Below are positions 1-8,519 of a DNA stretch of 64,000 nucleotides, in pieces. The notes beneath the pieces are model-generated. The model saw nothing but the letters and a program-made list of their open reading frames with translations. It was not told the DNA's origin and searched no databases. Position 1 is the first letter of the stretch. Every line of letters begins with the position of its first letter. Both the position numbers and the translations under genes were made by a program. Source of the DNA: an uncultured Bacteroidales bacterium. GTDB taxonomy: Bacteria; Bacteroidota; Bacteroidia; Bacteroidales; P3. The stretch covers positions 23,927 through 87,926 of the forward strand of contig ONJY01000006.1 in NCBI GenBank assembly GCA_900318275.1, in the 5' to 3' direction.

Positions 1-606
1 GTCGGCAAAGAGGTACAGATCGTACTTCTTGCAGAGTGCGCCGACAGCATAGAGGTCTTTCTCGCTGTACAGGTAGCCCGTCGGGTTGTTGGGGTTGCAT
101 ATCATGATGGCACGCGTGTAGGGCGTGATGTATTTCTCAAAGTCGTCCACCAACGGCAGGGCGAAACCGCTCTTGATGTCGCTCGGCACGGTGACGATCT
201 TGGCGTCGCAGAGCTTGGCGAAGGTGTTGTAGTTGGTGTAGTAGGGCTCGGGGATGATGATCTCGTCGCCGGGGTTGAGGCAGCAGGTGAAAGCCATCTG
301 CAGAGCCTCGCTGCCGCCGGTGGTCACCAATATGCGCTCGGGCGTGATGTCGATGCCGTTCTTCTTGTAGTATTGGCACAGCTTCTCGCGGTAGCTCTGT
401 ATACCGGCGCTGGGGCTGTAGGCCAGCACGTCGATCTTGGTGTTCGCCAGCTTCTTCAGGGCAGCCTTCGGGGTCTCGATGTCGGGCTGGCCGATGTTCA
501 GGTGGTACACGTGTATGCCGTGGGCCTTGGTGGCGTCGGCGAAAGGTACGAGTTTGCGTATTGCCGACTGCGGCAACTCAAGTCCTTTATGCGAAATGTG
601 AGGCAT
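1..606 (-). CDS. PLP-dependent class I/II aminotransferase (3' part outside window)
   Basis: First 202 residues of an aspartate-aminotransferase-fold enzyme (fold type I); the gene runs off the left edge in frame, so roughly half of a ~395-residue protein is seen. Visible motifs are YSPSAGIQSYR (63-73), GGSEAL (97-102) and NPNNPTG (171-177), the last being the hallmark loop that contacts the substrate carboxylate and cofactor; the PLP lysine is beyond the edge. The start at 606 gives the usual N-terminal length. It lies 37 bp after the DUF1573 gene on the same strand and has no promoter of its own that I can see, so co-transcription is likely. Which amino acid it uses cannot be told from this part. 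Confidence 0.9.
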   Translation of the reverse strand, partial: MPHISHKGLELPQSAIRKLVPFADATKAHGIHVYHLNIGQPDIETPKAALKKLANTKIDVLAYSPSAGIQSYREKLCQYYKKNGIDITPERILVTTGGSEALQMAFTCCLNPGDEIIIPEPYYTNYNTFAKLCDAKIVTVPSDIKSGFALPLVDDFEKYITPYTRAIMICNPNNPTGYLYSEKDLYAVGALCKKYDLYLFAD

Positions 607-643
607 TGTTTTCCGGTGTTAAGTTAATGCTTCTGTGTTTGTC

Positions 644-1183
644 TTATTTCTTTTTCTCAAGCTTAGAGGGCTCCAGGCGCTGAATCTCTTTCTCCTTGGC
701 GGGGGCTGGGGCGGCCTTCAGTTCCTTGGCCTGCGGGGCGGGTTTCAGTTCCTTGGCCTGAGGGGCAGCCTGAGGGGCAGCATCCTGCTTCACATTGCCC
801 TTGATGCGCAGCACCACACGCGGGTTGTCGACAGCGTTGCTGGTGACGGTGACGGTCTTCGAGAAGCCACCCACGTTGTTGGTGTTGTAGTGCACGTCGA
901 TGACACCGCTCTCACCCGGCATGACGGGCTTCTGCGTGTACTTGGGCGTGGTACAGCCGCACGAGGCCTTCACGTTCTGGAGGATAAGGGGCTCGTTGCC
1001 GTCGTTCCAGAAGACGAACTGGCAGTCGCCGTTGCCACCCTTCTGGATGGTGCCGTACTGGTGCTCCATCTGCTCGAAACGGATTTTGGCGCCGTTGGTG
1101 GGCACCTCTTTCTTTTCAACTTCCTGCGCGCTCACGCCAAAAGCCAGCGTGGCAAACAGGCAAATCAATGCAAACTTTTTCAT
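644..1183 (-). CDS. DUF1573 secreted protein
   Basis: 179 residues. Residues 1-19 form a signal peptide ending before Gln20, then one DUF1573 Ig-like domain with the family signature ASCGCT (73-78), and a low-complexity C-terminal tail from about 135 made of repeated A/P/Q and K (the block QAKELK occurs twice). DUF1573 proteins are common in Bacteroidetes and exported; no biochemical role is established. A good promoter (TAATTTTG with TTTG upstream) lies about 90 bp before the start. The tail ending in KLEKKK is unusual for the family and may be a flexible linker or surface-binding tail. Confidence 0.9.
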   Translation of the reverse strand: MKKFALICLFATLAFGVSAQEVEKKEVPTNGAKIRFEQMEHQYGTIQKGGNGDCQFVFWNDGNEPLILQNVKASCGCTTPKYTQKPVMPGESGVIDVHYNTNNVGGFSKTVTVTSNAVDNPRVVLRIKGNVKQDAAPQAAPQAKELKPAPQAKELKAAPAPAKEKEIQRLEPSKLEKKK

Positions 1184-1271
1184 GTTATTAGGTTTTTAAT
1201 GTTTATATTTCAATTACTTAGGTCTCATTTTATATTTCTCACCCTCCACTTTCCACTTTTCATTCGGCTTG

Positions 1272-1301
1272 CAAAATTACTAAATTTTTAGTACATGCAA
1301 A
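1272..1301 (-). promoter_or_regulatory. Bacteroidetes-type promoter for the DUF1573 gene
   Basis: Reading the minus strand: TTTG at 1301-1298, an 18-bp spacer, then TAATTTTG at 1279-1272, matching the TTTG/TAnnTTTG consensus. It would drive the DUF1573 gene and the aminotransferase behind it. Confidence 0.65.
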
Positions 1302-1416
1302 TATTTTTTTCTTGCATTTCCCACTCAATAATCATTCGCCAATTCGCAAACCACTTGCAAACCACCGCGTTACATACCAGAAGCACCTCAAAGTCCTTGC
1401 TGTGACGGAGTAGTGG

Positions 1417-2214
1417 TTACGAGCGGGGCAGGAAACGCACCTCAGATGGAGCTATGAGGCCGAGGGCGAAGGCTTTGGCCACGCGGGCGGCACTCTTGTT
1501 GACGATGTCGAGGCGGCGCGAGAGGTCTTTCTGACGCTCCTGGATGGCCTTGTCGGTCTCGCCGAGGCGGTCGGATATCTCCGCAGCCGTGCAGCCTGCG
1601 GCCTCGAGGAGCAGCAGCTGGCACTCCTTGTCGGTGAGCCCGAAGTCGGGGTCATGGTCGGCCACGAGGGTGAAATAGCTCTCGGCGGCTTCCTTGAGGG
1701 TGAGCATGACGGGGTAGTTGAAGTAGAAGCGCTCGCCGCGCTCCAGACAGGCTATGGCCCTCAGTATGTTCTCTATCGAGAAGCCACCGGCGGCGTTCTT
1801 GCTCACGAAGGCCGAGGCGCCGAAGGTGAGGGCTTCCATGACCACGCGTCCCACATCGTGCAGCCGCCGCTCGCGGTCGTCTGCACCAGGTTCGGGGGCG
1901 TCGAAGCGGCCGGAGAAGATGATCATCTTGATGCCGGGATAGCGCTCGTGCACACGGCGCACTATCATCAGGCCTCCCGTGGGTTCGCCGCTGAACTCCA
2001 TGTCCACCAGCAGGTAGTCGGGGGCTTCGGTGCTGCCGAGGGCTGCCATCAACGCGGGGCCGTCGGCGAAGGTCTCCACCATCTCCACACGGCTGACGAC
2101 GCTGGCGTCCAGGTCACCCGTCTCCACGTTCGCGGCGCGACTGTTCATCTCCATCTTGACGACCTTGCGTATCAGCGGCTCGTCGTCGACCATCATCACA
2201 CGTATTTTCTTCAT
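1417..2214 (-). CDS. Response regulator with receiver and LuxR-like helix-turn-helix
   Basis: 265 residues. Receiver domain (about 1-145) has the acidic pair Asp10/Asp11, phosphoacceptor Asp71 in LLVDMEF, Ser101 and Lys139, so it should be phosphorylatable. The C-terminal part (about 190-235, LTDKECQLLLLEAAGCTAAE) resembles a LuxR/GerE helix-turn-helix, indicating a transcription factor. The receiver carries an insertion around 104-122 (PEPGADDRERRLHD), longer than a typical beta4-alpha4 region. It is encoded 51 bp after the histidine kinase gene and is almost certainly its partner. No targets can be named. Confidence 0.88.
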   Translation of the reverse strand: MKKIRVMMVDDEPLIRKVVKMEMNSRAANVETGDLDASVVSRVEMVETFADGPALMAALGSTEAPDYLLVDMEFSGEPTGGLMIVRRVHERYPGIKMIIFSGRFDAPEPGADDRERRLHDVGRVVMEALTFGASAFVSKNAAGGFSIENILRAIACLERGERFYFNYPVMLTLKEAAESYFTLVADHDPDFGLTDKECQLLLLEAAGCTAAEISDRLGETDKAIQERQKDLSRRLDIVNKSAARVAKAFALGLIAPSEVRFLPRS

Positions 2215-2265
2215 TGTATTAGTGTTTAAATTCTTTGCATTTCCCTTATCTCCTCCAATCTTCTA

Positions 2266-4257
2266 CTATCGCCCATTATCTCCATCCACCAACACCACAT
2301 GCATCGTTGTGCCCTTGCCGGGAGTGCTCTCGGCCCAGATGCGGCAGCCGCGGCGTGTGAGGTCGTCGTGTTTCTTGATGATGTAGCGGCAGAGTATGAG
2401 GCCGAAGCCGTGCTCGCTGCCTTCGGGCAGGGTGCGGTCGGCACGGAAGAGGCTCTCCACCTGCGCGGCGTCCATGCCGCTGCCGGTGTCGCGCACCGTG
2501 ATGTCCACCATGCCGTCGCCTGTAGCGGTGGCGTCGACGGTGATACTGCCTGCGGTGGTGTGTTTGAGGGCGTTGCCCACGATGTTGCGCAGCATGATGA
2601 CCACCAGCAGGCGGTCGGCATAGAGCCGCAGCGTCGTAGGCTCGAAGCGTAGGTCGACGTCGGCATGTGGTCGCGTCACCTGTGCGCGCACCTCTTCGAA
2701 GGCTTCCTGCAGGGCGAAGCGCGAGGCGTGGAAGGCCATACCGCCGGGGATGGAGAGGCGCGTCCAGTTCTTGATGTTGTCGAAGGTGCGCAGCAGCTGT
2801 TCTAGCACCTCGTCGCGCACCTCGGGGGTGAGGGCCGGGTTGCGGAGGTAGCCCATGAAGGGGCTCACGTCGTGGCGCAGCACGCTGAGGGTTGTCTCTA
2901 CGTTGGCTATGCGCTCCACGTCGCGCCGCTTGGCGGCTTCAAGTTGCTGCTTCTCGCGCCGCAGACGGCGTGAGCTGAACCAGAGGAGCACCGTGAGACC
3001 CAGCAGCACGGCGGCCATCACGCCGAAGAGTATAACGGTCTTGGTGAGCCAGCTGCTGCGGCGCGTGGCGGCGGCGAGGCTCTGCTGCAGGGCGAAGTCC
3101 TCGTGTTCGTTGCGACTGATGTAGGTATGCAGGTCGGTGTGGCGAAGGTACCACCGCAGGGCCTCGTCGGGTGTCGACGCCATGCGGCTGCGCAGCAGCA
3201 CGTCGAAGAGGCCCAGTTCCATCTTGGGGGCTTTGAAGGGGCTCCATCGTGCGGGGTCGTTCGTGGCGGCTGTGGCACGGTGCTGCTTCGTCCAGTCGAG
3301 CCATTCGCGCAGCACGCTGTGTGCTTTGGCGGTGTCGCCGATGAGCAGCGCATAGCGTGCCGTCGAGGTGGTGCCGCCGAGCATCTGGTAGGGGTCGCCA
3401 TAGTCGAAGAAGGCGCAGCGCGCGGTGTCGTAGAGGGCCAGCACGCTGTCGGGCGACGCGGTGCCGGGTATGCTCTTGAGGGCCGAGGCGGCCATCTGCA
3501 CGGTATTGGCGTAGTGGTAGGTGCAGAAAGCCGACGGCATACTGAGTATCTTGATGTTGCGGTCGCAGTACTCGAGGGCGCGCTTGCTCTCACCGGCGCT
3601 CTGCAGGCCGTAGGCGAGGGCGTAGTTGAGGGCCATATCCTGCGCGTAGTCGACCTTGAGGTCGGGGAGCGCGGCTTCCACCTCGCCGATGAGGGTGCGT
3701 ACGTCGCCCTCCTGGCCGTTGCGGTAGTGGAAGTTGAGGACGAGCATGGTGATGTAGTACTCGGAGCGGGCATAGCTGCCGAGGAGGCCGAGGTCCTTGC
3801 GCTCGAGGATGCCGCTGCGTCCCACGTCGTAGAGCAGCTGGTAGGAGTCGGCAATCTGGCAGTTGCGCTGCAGCAGACGGGCGCGGAGCAGCTGCGAGAT
3901 GACCCATTCGATGTCGCCGTTGTGCATGGAGGGCAGGCGCTTGGCGCGCAGCTTGTCGACCTGGTCGAGCTGCTTGCGGGCGCTCTCGGCGTCGGACATC
4001 TGGTAGTAGGCGAAGGCCATAGTGTTGCGGGCGCGCAGCACACCGTCGGCATAGTCGGGCAACGAGTCGGCGATGAACTTGAGGGCCTTGCGCGAGAGGG
4101 CCAGACAAGTGTCGGGGTCGCGGTAGCGGTTGACGAAAGCCTCCTTGTTGAGGCCGTCGGCGCGTGCCCTCAGCAGGGGGTCGGCCTGGGGCTCCCGGCC
4201 GCATCCGGCGAGCAGCGAAAACAGCGCTGCGAGGAGTAGGAATACTGTTTTTTTCAC
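2266..4257 (-). CDS. Membrane sensor histidine kinase with lipoprotein-type N-terminus and helical-repeat sensor
   Basis: 663 residues from a GTG start. That start gives a lipobox (LLAGC, Cys19) directly after the initiator and is favoured over an upstream ATG that would lie in the promoter. Residues ~20-390 are alpha-helical with TPR-like character and should be periplasmic; a membrane segment follows near 400-425 (VILFGVMAAVLLGLTVLLWF), then a coiled stretch, an H-box (LRHDVSPFMGYL, His near 461), N-box (NIVGNALKH), G1 (DTGSGMD) and G2 (GFGLILCRYI) of a HATPase. Sequence TATCTTTGCACC directly abuts the GTG, so the mRNA is probably leaderless. Forms a two-component system with the downstream regulator. 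Confidence 0.88.
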   Translation of the reverse strand: MKKTVFLLLAALFSLLAGCGREPQADPLLRARADGLNKEAFVNRYRDPDTCLALSRKALKFIADSLPDYADGVLRARNTMAFAYYQMSDAESARKQLDQVDKLRAKRLPSMHNGDIEWVISQLLRARLLQRNCQIADSYQLLYDVGRSGILERKDLGLLGSYARSEYYITMLVLNFHYRNGQEGDVRTLIGEVEAALPDLKVDYAQDMALNYALAYGLQSAGESKRALEYCDRNIKILSMPSAFCTYHYANTVQMAASALKSIPGTASPDSVLALYDTARCAFFDYGDPYQMLGGTTSTARYALLIGDTAKAHSVLREWLDWTKQHRATAATNDPARWSPFKAPKMELGLFDVLLRSRMASTPDEALRWYLRHTDLHTYISRNEHEDFALQQSLAAATRRSSWLTKTVILFGVMAAVLLGLTVLLWFSSRRLRREKQQLEAAKRRDVERIANVETTLSVLRHDVSPFMGYLRNPALTPEVRDEVLEQLLRTFDNIKNWTRLSIPGGMAFHASRFALQEAFEEVRAQVTRPHADVDLRFEPTTLRLYADRLLVVIMLRNIVGNALKHTTAGSITVDATATGDGMVDITVRDTGSGMDAAQVESLFRADRTLPEGSEHGFGLILCRYIIKKHDDLTRRGCRIWAESTPGKGTTMHVVLVDGDNGR

Positions 4258-4261
4258 GGTG

Positions 4262-4269
4262 CAAAGATA
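4262..4269 (-). promoter_or_regulatory. -7 element of the histidine kinase promoter
   Basis: TATCTTTG on the minus strand, separated from the GTG start by only CACC. No strong TTTG -33 is seen (ATTG is the closest). Confidence 0.6.
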
Positions 4270-4329
4270 CGAATAAAAAATAAATTGGCAATTAAAAATC
4301 ACCAACTTACAGATTTTGTTGCAAATTTA

Positions 4330-4361
4330 TTTGGCCGTGTCGGAAAAAGTGTGTACTTTTG
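4330..4361 (+). promoter_or_regulatory. Promoter of tRNA-Cys
   Basis: TTTG at 4330-4333, a 20-bp spacer and TACTTTTG at 4354-4361, ending 12 bp before the mature tRNA 5' end. Confidence 0.7.
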
Positions 4362-4373
4362 CACCTCGAAAAT

Positions 4374-4447
4374 GGTCGTTTGGCCGAGGGGCTAGGCACA
4401 GGTCTGCAAAACCTGCTACTCCGGTTCAAATCCGGAAGCGACCTCCA
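4374..4447 (+). tRNA. tRNA-Cys (GCA)
   Basis: Acceptor GGTCGTT pairs with AGCGACC; anticodon stem CAGGT/ACCTG encloses CTGCAAA with anticodon GCA; T-arm CCGGTTCAAATCCGG. The discriminator is U, usual for tRNA-Cys, and CCA is encoded. Its own promoter lies just upstream and an intrinsic terminator about 110 bp downstream. Confidence 0.95.
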
Positions 4448-4452
4448 AGCAA

Positions 4453-4545
4453 GAGAGTGGGCAAAGCCACCTCTGCAAAAGTCGAGAGCAGAACCAAGCT
4501 CGCTTGAGTTTTACCGAGACGCAGGAGAGAGGGCGTAGCCACCTC
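4453..4545 (+). repeat. Pair of imperfect 21-bp direct repeats in the tRNA-Cys 3' trailer
   Basis: Copies at 4453-4473 and 4525-4545 share GAGAG-GGGC-TAGCCACCTC with a few differences. They lie between the tRNA and its terminator and would be in the primary transcript. No function known. Confidence 0.5.
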
Positions 4546-4555
4546 AACAAACAAA

Positions 4556-4586
4556 AAAGGTCTCCCAAACGGGAGACCTTTCTGTT
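4556..4586 (+). terminator. Bidirectional intrinsic terminator
   Basis: Stem 4556-4566 / 4571-4581 (AAAGGTCTCCC with its complement), 4-nt loop, T-rich on both sides. It serves the tRNA-Cys transcript and probably the convergent lipoprotein gene at 4602. Confidence 0.85.
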
Positions 4587-4601
4587 TAAACTTTAAATAG
4601 T

Positions 4602-5300
4602 TTATTTCCTAATGCGTACGAAGACATGAGTCTCGCCATTGGCCGTGACACTTGCCTCATTGCCATTCACGACAAATGTGGCGGTTACTCCGTTAAAAGT
4701 AATGGTACCCTGTCCACTGGTGGTTGTGCCACTGTATGTGTAAGAGCCTTGTGCCTGGTCATCCGGATAACCGTTAACGTACATCTCCATGGTGCAATTC
4801 GTTGTGCCAAAGGTGACAGTCATAGTTACATCTACGTCACCGTCCGTAAAAGAGCTCTGCCATGCTGTGTTGTTCAGCGGATAGTTACCGCCGGGAGTGG
4901 GCCCGGGGTTTGGCTGCTGGCCGCCGTTGTTAACGCGGGTGAAAACGACTTCACCGGCGGGCGTGTTATGGGCGGTCAGGGTGTTGCCGCTGACGGTGAA
5001 GGTGATGTCGTACGTCGTACCATTGGCAGGCAGGCTCATGGTGCCGTTGCCGTTGTTGTAGGTGTAGGTGCCACGATAGCGCTCCTCGACGCCGTGGGGC
5101 GGAATGACGGCAACCTCGGCTTCGGTGGCTGAGGCGAAGATGAGTGTAATCTGGGCATCGCCGTCGCTGGCCACCCACTGGGTGCCGACGAGCGAACCGT
5201 TGGTGCTGGCGCCAGCGCCGCCACCGTTTTCTTCCTTGTTGCAGGAAGCAAGGCCGAATACCATTGCTGCTATGAAGCAGACTTGAAGTAATCTTTTCAT
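4602..5300 (-). CDS. Lipoprotein with two tandem lipocalin-like beta repeats
   Basis: 232 residues. The ATG at 5300 puts a lipobox (GLASC, Cys20) in the right place; an in-frame ATG 33 bp upstream would spoil the signal. After a short Gly-rich linker come two homologous modules of about 90 residues, each beginning LVGTQW / LNNTAW and ending with a VFTR/VFVR strand, separated by a Pro/Gly linker (PNPGPTPGGN). The pattern of alternating residues and short turns fits small beta-barrel (lipocalin-like) domains seen in many Bacteroidales lipoproteins. No enzymatic residues are apparent. Preceded by its own promoter at 5331-5362. Confidence 0.8.
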   Translation of the reverse strand: MKRLLQVCFIAAMVFGLASCNKEENGGGAGASTNGSLVGTQWVASDGDAQITLIFASATEAEVAVIPPHGVEERYRGTYTYNNGNGTMSLPANGTTYDITFTVSGNTLTAHNTPAGEVVFTRVNNGGQQPNPGPTPGGNYPLNNTAWQSSFTDGDVDVTMTVTFGTTNCTMEMYVNGYPDDQAQGSYTYSGTTTSGQGTITFNGVTATFVVNGNEASVTANGETHVFVRIRK

Positions 5301-5330
5301 AATGTGTGTTTTTAATTGGGTTTGTGGGTG

Positions 5331-5362
5331 CAAAGGTACATATAGTTTTCCATATACGCAAA
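5331..5362 (-). promoter_or_regulatory. Promoter of the two-repeat lipoprotein
   Basis: Minus strand TTTG at 5362-5359, 20-bp spacer, TACCTTTG at 5338-5331. The -33 box touches the poly-T tail of the upstream ddl terminator. Confidence 0.75.
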
Positions 5363-5397
5363 AAAATCATCCCTGCGCAGCCGACGGCGGCAGGGAT
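5362..5397 (-). terminator. Intrinsic terminator after ddl
   Basis: Stem ATCCCTGC/GCAGGGAT (5390-5397 with 5369-5376) followed on the minus strand by GATTTTTTTG. Confidence 0.7.
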
Positions 5398-5435
5398 AAT
5401 ACTGATTACCAAACTTATAGGTAGAGTAAAATATT

Positions 5436-6428
5436 TTAGGCGAGGGCCGCCTGGATGCTCATCTCGTAGAGTTCGGCGGGGGTGATGCCCATAGCGCGAG
5501 CCTGTTTGGGGACGATGCTCTCGGCGCTCTGGCCGGGGATGGTGTTCACCTCGAGGAAATAAAGCTCCTGCTTGTCGGTGTTGTAGATATAGTCGAAGCG
5601 CACGATGCCCTTGCACCCCAGGGCTCCGTAGAGCGTGCGGGACACCTCCTGGACGTTGCGCGAGATGCTTTCGGGGCACTCGGCGGGGGTCACCTCGTTG
5701 CTGAAGCCCTCGTACTTGGCCTCGTAGTCGAAGAACTCATGGCCACCTTTGGGGATGATCTCCGTGATGGGGAAGACCAACAGCTCGCCGTCGGCCTTGC
5801 GGAAGACGCCGCAGTCGAACTCGCGGCCGGGGATAAACTGCTCCACCAGCACGGCCTTGTCTTCGGTGAAGGCTTCGCGGATGGCGGGGAGGAGGTCGTC
5901 GGCCTTCTTCACCTTGGTGGTGGCCACGCTGCTGCCGCCGGCGGCGGGCTTCACGAATAGCGGCAACCCCAGCTTGCCAACAAGCTCGTCAAGCATCTGA
6001 CGGTCGGGCTCCTCGTAGAGCAACTGCGATTCGGCCACCTTGACCACCTTGAAACTCTTCACCACGGGGTTGCAGTAGCCTTTCTGGAAGGTGAGCGCCG
6101 AGGTGTAGAAGCCGCAGGTGGTGTAGCGTATGCCCAGCATGTCGAAGTAGCCCTGCAGGACGCCGTTCTCACCCGGGTTGCCGTGAACGATGATGAAGGC
6201 GAGGTCGAAGCGGACCTTCCGGCCGTTGTCGGTCACGGTGAAATCGCCGCGGTCGAGGGGACGGCGTTCACCATCCTGCTCCCAGTACCACCCTTCGCGG
6301 TCGACGACGATCTTGTAGACGTTGTATTTGGTGTGGTCGAGTTGGCCGTACACCTGGTTACCGCTGGCGATGCTGATATCGTGCTCGCCGCTGTAGCCGC
6401 CCATGACAAGTGCTATATTCTTCTTCAT
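5436..6428 (-). CDS. ddl: D-alanine--D-alanine ligase
   Basis: 330 residues from the ATG at 6428 (MKKNIALVMGGYSGEHDIS); an upstream in-frame ATG would add 44 residues with no family counterpart. Makes the D-Ala-D-Ala dipeptide for peptidoglycan with ATP in the cytoplasm. ATP-grasp features: N-terminal GGYSGEHDIS with the catalytic Glu, HGNPGENGVLQG, the ATP-binding stretch FVKPAAGGSSVA and the Mg/D-Ala site EVNTIPGQS near the C-terminus. Length is normal. It lies 178 bp after a nucleoside-hydrolase gene on the same strand; I see no consensus promoter in that gap. Confidence 0.95.
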   Translation of the reverse strand: MKKNIALVMGGYSGEHDISIASGNQVYGQLDHTKYNVYKIVVDREGWYWEQDGERRPLDRGDFTVTDNGRKVRFDLAFIIVHGNPGENGVLQGYFDMLGIRYTTCGFYTSALTFQKGYCNPVVKSFKVVKVAESQLLYEEPDRQMLDELVGKLGLPLFVKPAAGGSSVATTKVKKADDLLPAIREAFTEDKAVLVEQFIPGREFDCGVFRKADGELLVFPITEIIPKGGHEFFDYEAKYEGFSNEVTPAECPESISRNVQEVSRTLYGALGCKGIVRFDYIYNTDKQELYFLEVNTIPGQSAESIVPKQARAMGITPAELYEMSIQAALA

Positions 6429-6606
6429 GTGTTGTTCGTTTTCCTTCCGTAACGCCGCCGTGTGATGTTTTATTGCATCCGCAGAGGTATTTTTTCTGCC
6501 GTCGGGATTGGCGACGGGCTCCCGGTAGCTACAGTTCCGTTTAGAGGGGCATTCCGGCAATCACCAGAAGGTTATGCGGAGAAACGGGATGCCGGAGACA
6601 CAATTG

Positions 6607-7656
6607 TCATTTAATCTTGTTGACAGTCCTTATCTTTTCCAACATGGAGGCTGCCCATTGTGGAGTGCCGGGCTTCTGGTAGCGGCAGCGGCCCGACGGG
6701 TCGGGGGTGAAGACGGTATTGGCTTCGGCCGTGAGGGTCACGGTGCCGCGCTCGGAGAGGGTAAAGAGTCCGTCGCCCTCGACGGCCTGGATGACGGTCA
6801 TCGGGTCCCACATCTTCTGCCCCGTATTGCAGTTGTAGGTCATATACACCTGCTTGATGGGGTGACAATCGGTCCAGTCGATGTCGGCAATGACCTGGTC
6901 GGGGAGGTACTCCACCTGTTGTCCCACCTCCATGGGCGAGAAGACCATGTCGACATCTTGCGGCCAGAGGTCGAAGAGCGCGTGCGCGAACCCTATGCCT
7001 TGCCTGAAGTTGAAGTCGGGCTCGTCGGCCACATCGAAGATGCCGGCCATGAGGTAGAGACATTTCACCTTCCGACGCACCAGCTCGACACCCGTGAGGG
7101 GAGAATGCTCGTCGGGGCCCGACTGAAGCAGTTGTGCCAGACAGGTGACGAAGCCCACAGAGACGATGCTCACCGAGTGGTCGGGCTGTGCTGCCAGCAG
7201 GCGGCGGTAGAGCTGCCATCCGTCGGGCAAGGTGCTGTAGTCGCTCACCGTACGGGCAAACATGAGGCTGCTGTCGGGATTGGTGTGGTTGGGGAGGTTC
7301 CCATAGTCGATCCACACGGCAGGGCTGTCGATGCCGTTGCGCACCAATCCGATAGGCACGTCGCTACGGCCGAAGTAGGTGTTCATCACGTCGGCACAGG
7401 CGGCGCATTCCGTGCCCTCACGATCCACCACCACGCCGAGCAGGCGGCAGAGGCCCTGCTCCTCATAGCGGTAGAGCATCTCCAAGGCGAAGAGGTCGTC
7501 GGTCGACGAGCCGATGTCGGTATCGAAGATGACGAGTGGCACATCGGCTGTCGACGGGTGCTGTTCGGCATTTTTGTTGCATCCGGCAAGCAGCGCCAGC
7601 ATGACGGAAAGTGACCAAAATGCTAACGGCAGCTTTATTTTCAGACCTCTTCTCAT
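6607..7656 (-). CDS. Nucleoside hydrolase-like lipoprotein
   Basis: 349 residues from ATG 7656. Signal with lipobox (LLAGC, Cys26), so an exported lipoprotein rather than the usual cytosolic enzyme. DTDIGSSTDD at 45-54 corresponds to the Ca-binding, catalytic DTDxGxDD motif of the inosine-uridine nucleoside N-ribohydrolase fold but has an extra residue between the second and third acidic positions. Later landmarks include NTYFGRSDVPIG and MTYNCNTGQKMWDP. Exported members in Bacteroidetes could salvage nucleosides or hydrolyse other N-glycosides; the substrate is not predictable. Promoter TATCTTTG at 7686-7693. Confidence 0.8.
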   Translation of the reverse strand: MRRGLKIKLPLAFWSLSVMLALLAGCNKNAEQHPSTADVPLVIFDTDIGSSTDDLFALEMLYRYEEQGLCRLLGVVVDREGTECAACADVMNTYFGRSDVPIGLVRNGIDSPAVWIDYGNLPNHTNPDSSLMFARTVSDYSTLPDGWQLYRRLLAAQPDHSVSIVSVGFVTCLAQLLQSGPDEHSPLTGVELVRRKVKCLYLMAGIFDVADEPDFNFRQGIGFAHALFDLWPQDVDMVFSPMEVGQQVEYLPDQVIADIDWTDCHPIKQVYMTYNCNTGQKMWDPMTVIQAVEGDGLFTLSERGTVTLTAEANTVFTPDPSGRCRYQKPGTPQWAASMLEKIRTVNKIK

Positions 7657-7685
7657 GGGTTGTCCTTGTTTGTGTTTTGGAAATG

Positions 7686-7693
7686 CAAAGATA
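7686..7693 (-). promoter_or_regulatory. -7 element for the nucleoside hydrolase gene
   Basis: TATCTTTG on the minus strand, about 30 bp before the ATG; an AT-rich tract lies upstream. Confidence 0.6.
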
Positions 7694-7763
7694 CGAAAAA
7701 AATTGAGAATTGAAAAATGAAAAATGAAAGGGAAGACCCCACTATCCACCGACCACTATCCAC

Positions 7764-7827
7764 CATCAAACCCATTCACCCCATCAAACCCATTCACCCC
7801 ATCAAACCCATTCACCCCATCAAACCT
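7764..7827. repeat. 18-bp tandem repeat, 3.5 copies
   Basis: Identical units CATCAAACCCATTCACCC at 7764, 7782 and 7800 followed by a partial copy to 7827. Confidence 0.9.
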
Positions 7828-8116
7828 ATTATAGCGTGCCCTGCAGTTTCCCCACGGACCCCAATCTCCCCTAAAAGGCCGCCGTTCTCGGCGACCTATT
7901 CCCAACCACTGCTACAGCGAAAAAAGAAAAAATTTAGCAACCATTCGTAGAACGCAATCCCGCCGTCGTACTATTTCATCCTGATTGGGAAGCGTCTTGG
8001 CCAGCGCCGATCCATCCAAAACACTATAAACGAGCCCTTTGATATACTAAGCCCCCCATTCAAACATGACCCTCATGACATTAAGTAACTGTCCCCCAAC
8101 CGCTAACAGCCCTAGA

Positions 8117-8193
8117 CGGCTACTAAACGGCTACTAAACGGCTACTAGACGGCTACTAAACGGCTACTAGACGGCTACAAGACAGCCACAAGA
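8117..8193. repeat. 11-bp tandem array, 7 units
   Basis: Units of the form CGGCTACTAAA or CGGCTACTAGA, the last two degenerating to CGGCTACAAGA and CAGCCACAAGA. The same unit reappears at 18454-18497. Confidence 0.9.
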
Positions 8194-8202
8194 CATTCGG
8201 GT

Positions 8203-8235
8203 AATTCTCAATTCTCAATTCTCAATTTTCAATTT
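8203..8235. repeat. AATTCTC heptamer tract
   Basis: Four successive AATTCTC/AATTTTC words; the same vocabulary occurs in frame inside other genes (see 59750-59782). Confidence 0.8.
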
Positions 8236-8519
8236 CCCAGCCCTTGTTACCTCCTTTTTCGGCCATGAGGGGGCCGTTCAGCCACAAATGCCCTCAAAAA
8301 TGAGGGGTGAGGGGTGAGTCTCAGGAGCGCGTATGTGAGCACTGGAGAGGGTGAAGGGTGCTGGAAGGAGGGGTGCGGAGGGCGTTTTGTGGCCTTTTAG
8401 AGGAGGATTTGGATACATTCTGTCCCTTTTCCGAGGGGTTGGCATCTTGGGGGCCGAGGGTTTGGTGATGTCGTATTTCATTGCCTTACTGCTTTTTAGG
8501 CGAATTTTTGATTTAGTTG

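Noticed and set aside
4316-4507. 63-codon plus-strand frame over tRNA-Cys
   Set aside because: It runs through the tRNA promoter and the tRNA itself.
7717-7950. 77-codon frame with PIHPIK repeats
   Set aside because: Produced by the 18-bp tandem repeat; Pro/Ser-rich remainder, no promoter or ribosome site.
7764-8193. Possible CRISPR array
   Set aside because: Units are contiguous 18- and 11-bp tandem repeats without unique spacers, and there are no cas genes in the window.
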